In this document: positions 60,686 through 64,000 of the stretch, piece after piece
How positions within the stretch are numbered: the stretch's first letter is position 1
How the letters are laid out: each line of letters begins with the position of its first letter
Assembly: GCF_003439925.1 (NCBI RefSeq)
Contig: NZ_QQRR01000001.1
Span: forward strand, 992,001-1,056,000
Direction: 5' to 3'
From: Haloprofundus halophilus
GTDB taxonomy: Archaea > Halobacteriota > Halobacteria > Halobacteriales > Haloferacaceae
Length of the DNA stretch: 64,000 bases
Translations under genes and position numbers: made by a program
Notes under the pieces: generated by a model
The model's database searches: none
Seen by the model: the letters and a program-made list of their open reading frames with translations, nothing else
What the model was told of the DNA's origin: nothing

Positions 60686-63600
60686 ATGCACATCAAAGAG
60701 CTCGTCCTTGACAACTTCAAGAGTTTCGGGCGCAAGACCCGAATCCCGTTCTACGAGGACTTCACCGTCGTCACGGGGCCGAACGGCTCCGGCAAGTCGA
60801 ACATCATCGACGGCGTGCTGTTCGCGCTCGGCCTCGCCCGAACGCGCGGCATCCGCGCCGAGAAACTGACCGACCTCATCTACAACCCCGGTCACGAAGA
60901 CGGGGAGTTCTCGGGCGGTGCCCGCGAAGCGAGCGTCGAAGTCGTCCTCGACAACGGAGACGGGACGCTCGACCGGTCGCAGGTGACCACCGCCGCCGGC
61001 ACCGACAGCGTCGGCGACGTCGACGAGATCACCATCCGCCGCCGGGTGAAGCAGACCGAGGACAACTACTACTCGTACTACTACCTGAACGGCCGGTCGG
61101 TGAACCTCTCGGACATCCAGGACCTGCTCTCGCAGGCGGGCGTCGCCCCCGAAGGGTACAACGTCGTCATGCAGGGCGACGTGACCGAGATAATCAACAT
61201 GACCGCGTTCCAGCGGCGCGAGATTCTCGACGAGATCGCGGGCGTCGCCGAGTTCGACGCGAAGAAGGACGCCGCCTTCGAGGAGCTCGAAACCGTCGAG
61301 GACCGAATCGGCGAGGCCGACCTCCGCATCGAGGAGAAGGAGGAACGCCTCGACCAACTCGCCGACGAACGCGAGACGGCGCTCCAGTACAAGGAGCTCC
61401 GCGAGGAGAAACAGGAGTTCGAGGGCTACCTGAAAGCCGCCGAACTCGAGGACAAGCGCGCCGACCTCGAACGGACCACGAGCAAAATCGACTCGAAAGA
61501 AGAGACGCTCGCGGAGCTCCGCGACGAACTCGACACCCGACAGGGTCGACTCTCGCGGCTCGAAGACGAGTTGGAGGAACTCAACCGCGAGGTCGAACGC
61601 AAGGGCGAGGACGAACAGCTCCGCATCAAGCGCGAGATAGAGTCGGTCAAAGGCGACATCAGCCGCCTCGAAGGCCAGATAGAGAACGCCGAGGAGCGCA
61701 AGGAGACGGCCGAGAACGAGCGCCGGCAGGCGTTCGTCGAGATCGACCACAAGCAGGAGAAGGTAGACGACGTCGCGACGCAGATGCGGCAGGTCAAGGT
61801 CGAGAAGGCCTCGATAAAGAGCGACATCGTCGATAAGCGGACGACGCTCGCCGAGATAGAGGAGGAGATAGCGAACGTCGACACCGAGTTCGACGAACTC
61901 AAATCCGATCTCGCGGAGCGCCGCGAGCGCGTCGAGGAACTCAAATCCGAGAAGAACGAGAAGCAGCGCGAGAAGGACCGCCTGCTCGACGAGGCGCGGC
62001 GGCGCTCGAACCGCGTCAGCGAGGCGCGCGACGACCTCGAAGCGGCGCACGAGTCGATTCCGGAGCTCAAAGCGAAGCTGTCGGAACTGCACAGCGAACT
62101 CGACAAAGCCGAGAAGAACGAGTCGAAATCCCGGGAGATCGTCTCGGAGTTCCGCGAGAAGAAGCAGGCGCTGCAGGACGACCTGAGCGACGTCGAAGAC
62201 GACATCCGCTCGAAGCAGTCCGAGTACGCCGAACTCGAAGCGCGCGCCGGGCAGAACGGCGACAACTCCTTCCCGCGCTCCGTGACGACCGTGTTGAACG
62301 CCGGCATCGACGGCGTCCACGGCGCGGTCGGCCAGCTCGGCTCCGTCGACGGCGAGTACGCCGTCGCCTGCGAGACGGCCGCCGGCGGGCGACTGGCGAA
62401 CGTCGTCGTCGACGACGACGGCGTCGGCTCCTCGTGTATCGACTACCTCAAATCCAGAAACGCCGGTCGGGCGACGTTCCTGCCCATCACGAAGATGCAG
62501 AACCGTCGCCTGCCGCGGAAGCCGAAGGACCCCGGCGTCGTCGACTTCGCGTACAACCTCGTGGAGTTCGACGGTCGGTACGACAGCGTCTTCTCGTACG
62601 TGCTCGGGTCGACGCTCGTCGTCGAGGACATGCAGACCGCCCGGCAGTTCATGGGCGACTACCGCATGGTGACGCTCGACGGCGACCTCGTCGAGAAGAG
62701 CGGCGCGATGACCGGCGGCAGCCGCGGCGGGTCGCGCTACTCCTTTTCCAAATCCGGGGAGGGTCGCCTCGAACGCATCGCCAAGGAGATATCGAAGCTC
62801 GAAGACCGGCGGCGGTCGCTCAACGACGAGATTCGAGAACTGGAGAGCAAACTCGACGACGCCCGCGAGCGACAGTCGAACGCTGCCGATAAGGTGCGCG
62901 CCATCGAGGGCGACGTCGAGCGAGTCGAGGGCGACCTCGACGACGCGGAGTCGAAGATAGCGGAGTTGGAGGCGACGCTCGAGGAGCTGGAGGACGAACG
63001 CGACTCCGTCGACGAGGAGATGAGTTCGCTCGACGCCGAAATCAGCGACCTCGACGCCGAAATCGCCGACGTCGAGGGCGAAATCCAGGAGCTGGAGGCC
63101 GAGCTCGCTGACTCGAAGATTCCGGAGCTGACAAGCCGCGCCGACGACGTCCGCGCGGACATCGACGACCTCGAAGATCGGATGGACGGGTTGGACAGCC
63201 GACTCAACGAACTCCAACTGGAGAAGGAGTACGCCGAGGAGGCCGTCTCCGACCTCGAAGAGACGGTCGAGAGCGCCCAGAACCGGAAAGCCGCCGCCGA
63301 GGAGAAGATAGCCGAGGCGGAGGCCGCCATCGAGGAGAAAGAGGCGGTACTGGACGAGAAACACGAGGCGGTCGAGGAACTCGAAGCGGAACTCGTCGAA
63401 CTCAAAGCGGAACGGAGCGAGCTCCGCGACGAGCGACGGGAGGCGAAGAACGAGCGCGACGAGCAGAAGGAGACCGTCTCGCGGGCCGAGTCGCGGCTCG
63501 AATCCCTCGAGAGCGCCAAAGAGCGCCTCTCGTGGGAGATAGACGAGCTCGAAGCCGAGGTCGGAGAGTACGACCCCGAGGAGATTCCCGACCACGAGAC

Positions 63601-64000
63601 GGTGGAGGAGAACGTCGAACGGCTCGAAGGCGAGATGGAGGCGCTCGAACCGGTCAACATGCTCGCCATCGACGAGTACGACTCGGTGAACGAGGACCTC
63701 TCGGACCTCCAGGAGCGCCGCGACGTGCTCGTCGAGGAACGGGACGGCATCCAAGCGCGCATCGAACAGTTCGAGACGCAGAAGAAGCGGACGTTCATGG
63801 AGGCGTACGAGGCCATCGACGCGCAGTTCCAGCGCATCTTCGAGCGCCTCTCGGCGGGGTCGGGCGAACTCCACCTCGAAGACCCCGAGGACCCGTTCGA
63901 GGGCGGCCTGACGATGAAGGCCCAGCCCGCCGACAAACCGATTCAGCGGCTCGACGCGATGTCCGGCGGGGAGAAGTCGCTGACTGCGCTGGCCTTCATC
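60686..64000 (+). CDS. smc: Chromosome segregation protein SMC (truncated by window end)
   Basis: 1105 codons are visible of an ATPase usually near 1190 residues. The N-terminal ATPase half has M-H-I-K-E-L-V-L-D-N-F-K-S-F-G and Walker A G-P-N-G-S-G-K-S (31-38). A first coiled coil leads to the hinge (about 528-692, with G-A-V-G-Q-L-G and G-A-M-T-G-G-S-R-G-G). A second Glu/Lys/Arg-rich coiled coil follows, and the C-terminal head begins with the signature M-S-G-G-E-K-S-L-T-A-L-A-F-I at the last bases. Walker B lies beyond the window. It organises and compacts the chromosome. Confidence 0.97.
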   Translation, partial: MHIKELVLDNFKSFGRKTRIPFYEDFTVVTGPNGSGKSNIIDGVLFALGLARTRGIRAEKLTDLIYNPGHEDGEFSGGAREASVEVVLDNGDGTLDRSQVTTAAGTDSVGDVDEITIRRRVKQTEDNYYSYYYLNGRSVNLSDIQDLLSQAGVAPEGYNVVMQGDVTEIINMTAFQRREILDEIAGVAEFDAKKDAAFEELETVEDRIGEADLRIEEKEERLDQLADERETALQYKELREEKQEFEGYLKAAELEDKRADLERTTSKIDSKEETLAELRDELDTRQGRLSRLEDELEELNREVERKGEDEQLRIKREIESVKGDISRLEGQIENAEERKETAENERRQAFVEIDHKQEKVDDVATQMRQVKVEKASIKSDIVDKRTTLAEIEEEIANVDTEFDELKSDLAERRERVEELKSEKNEKQREKDRLLDEARRRSNRVSEARDDLEAAHESIPELKAKLSELHSELDKAEKNESKSREIVSEFREKKQALQDDLSDVEDDIRSKQSEYAELEARAGQNGDNSFPRSVTTVLNAGIDGVHGAVGQLGSVDGEYAVACETAAGGRLANVVVDDDGVGSSCIDYLKSRNAGRATFLPITKMQNRRLPRKPKDPGVVDFAYNLVEFDGRYDSVFSYVLGSTLVVEDMQTARQFMGDYRMVTLDGDLVEKSGAMTGGSRGGSRYSFSKSGEGRLERIAKEISKLEDRRRSLNDEIRELESKLDDARERQSNAADKVRAIEGDVERVEGDLDDAESKIAELEATLEELEDERDSVDEEMSSLDAEISDLDAEIADVEGEIQELEAELADSKIPELTSRADDVRADIDDLEDRMDGLDSRLNELQLEKEYAEEAVSDLEETVESAQNRKAAAEEKIAEAEAAIEEKEAVLDEKHEAVEELEAELVELKAERSELRDERREAKNERDEQKETVSRAESRLESLESAKERLSWEIDELEAEVGEYDPEEIPDHETVEENVERLEGEMEALEPVNMLAIDEYDSVNEDLSDLQERRDVLVEERDGIQARIEQFETQKKRTFMEAYEAIDAQFQRIFERLSAGSGELHLEDPEDPFEGGLTMKAQPADKPIQRLDAMSGGEKSLTALAFI

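Noticed and set aside
60605-63874. A 1089-codon open frame antisense to smc
   Set aside because: It is a GC-codon shadow: the plus strand reads a complete SMC with Walker A, hinge and signature motifs, while the minus frame has low-complexity Val/Leu/Asp/Arg sequence and no domains.

Overview
The window is chromosome from a halophilic archaeon, most likely a Haloferax/Halogeometricum-type member of the Haloferacales. The signs are high GC (I estimate about 65%), strongly acidic predicted proteins, TATA-type promoters about 25-30 nt upstream of start codons (leaderless transcripts), and archaeal-only genes: thermosome, LonB, TFB, GGGP synthase, the archaeal CoA and shikimate routes, and the CTAG methylase Zim. 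From memory, the order cct3-nadM-lonB-trpCBA-aroA'-aroB'-ppsA-metG-pykA-zim resembles a conserved core block of Haloferax volcanii. That is recollection, not a search result. Almost all of the window is ordinary core genome. No tRNA, rRNA, IS element, integrase or CRISPR array was seen.

Layout. 1-8.3 kb: a HalOD1 protein, thermosome subunit, a minus-strand TRIC channel / SAM hydrolase / NMN adenylyltransferase operon, divergent lonB, a CPBP protease and two paralogous small membrane proteins. 8.3-15.2 kb: an alkyltransferase-like protein lacking the catalytic Cys, trpCBA, the archaeal shikimate genes aroA' and aroB' with an SDR between them, and a GNAT acetyltransferase. 15.4-28.8 kb: ppsA, a second CPBP protease, aspartate decarboxylase mfnA, a VTT-type membrane protein, metG, a PRC-barrel protein, pykA, an NfeD-stomatin pair and two winged-helix regulators. 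29-45.4 kb: a glycosyltransferase-flippase fusion, a YjjX-type NTPase, a BtuF-like protein, TFB, TrkH, zim, aroD, PhzF, a Thr-rich surface protein, a xi-class GST, an acidic membrane protein and the pantoate kinase / phosphopantothenate synthetase pair. 45.5-64 kb: AspRS, an Lrp regulator, a 20-bp tandem array, a CPA2 antiporter, GGGP synthase, an AT-rich EVE-HNH nuclease, topA, an S9 peptidase, MATE, a methyltransferase, gatB, a small coiled-coil protein and smc (cut by the window end).

How genes work together. trpCBA, aroA', aroB' and aroD feed aromatic amino acids. mfnA, pantoate kinase and phosphopantothenate synthetase form the archaeal CoA branch. ppsA and pykA are opposing enzymes of the PEP-pyruvate node, and both carry an ACTC-N6-GAGT dyad upstream that matches the haloarchaeal TrmB box. 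The AspRS carries the His/Pro signature of non-discriminating enzymes, which fits the GatB also encoded here.

Most worth a second look: the 20-bp tandem array at 47563-47697, the low-GC EVE-HNH candidate restriction gene, CTAG depletion alongside zim, the Cys-to-Asp alkyltransferase-like protein, the shared TrmB-like boxes and the duplicated-domain surface protein. I did not find an obvious multi-gene system of unknown type.
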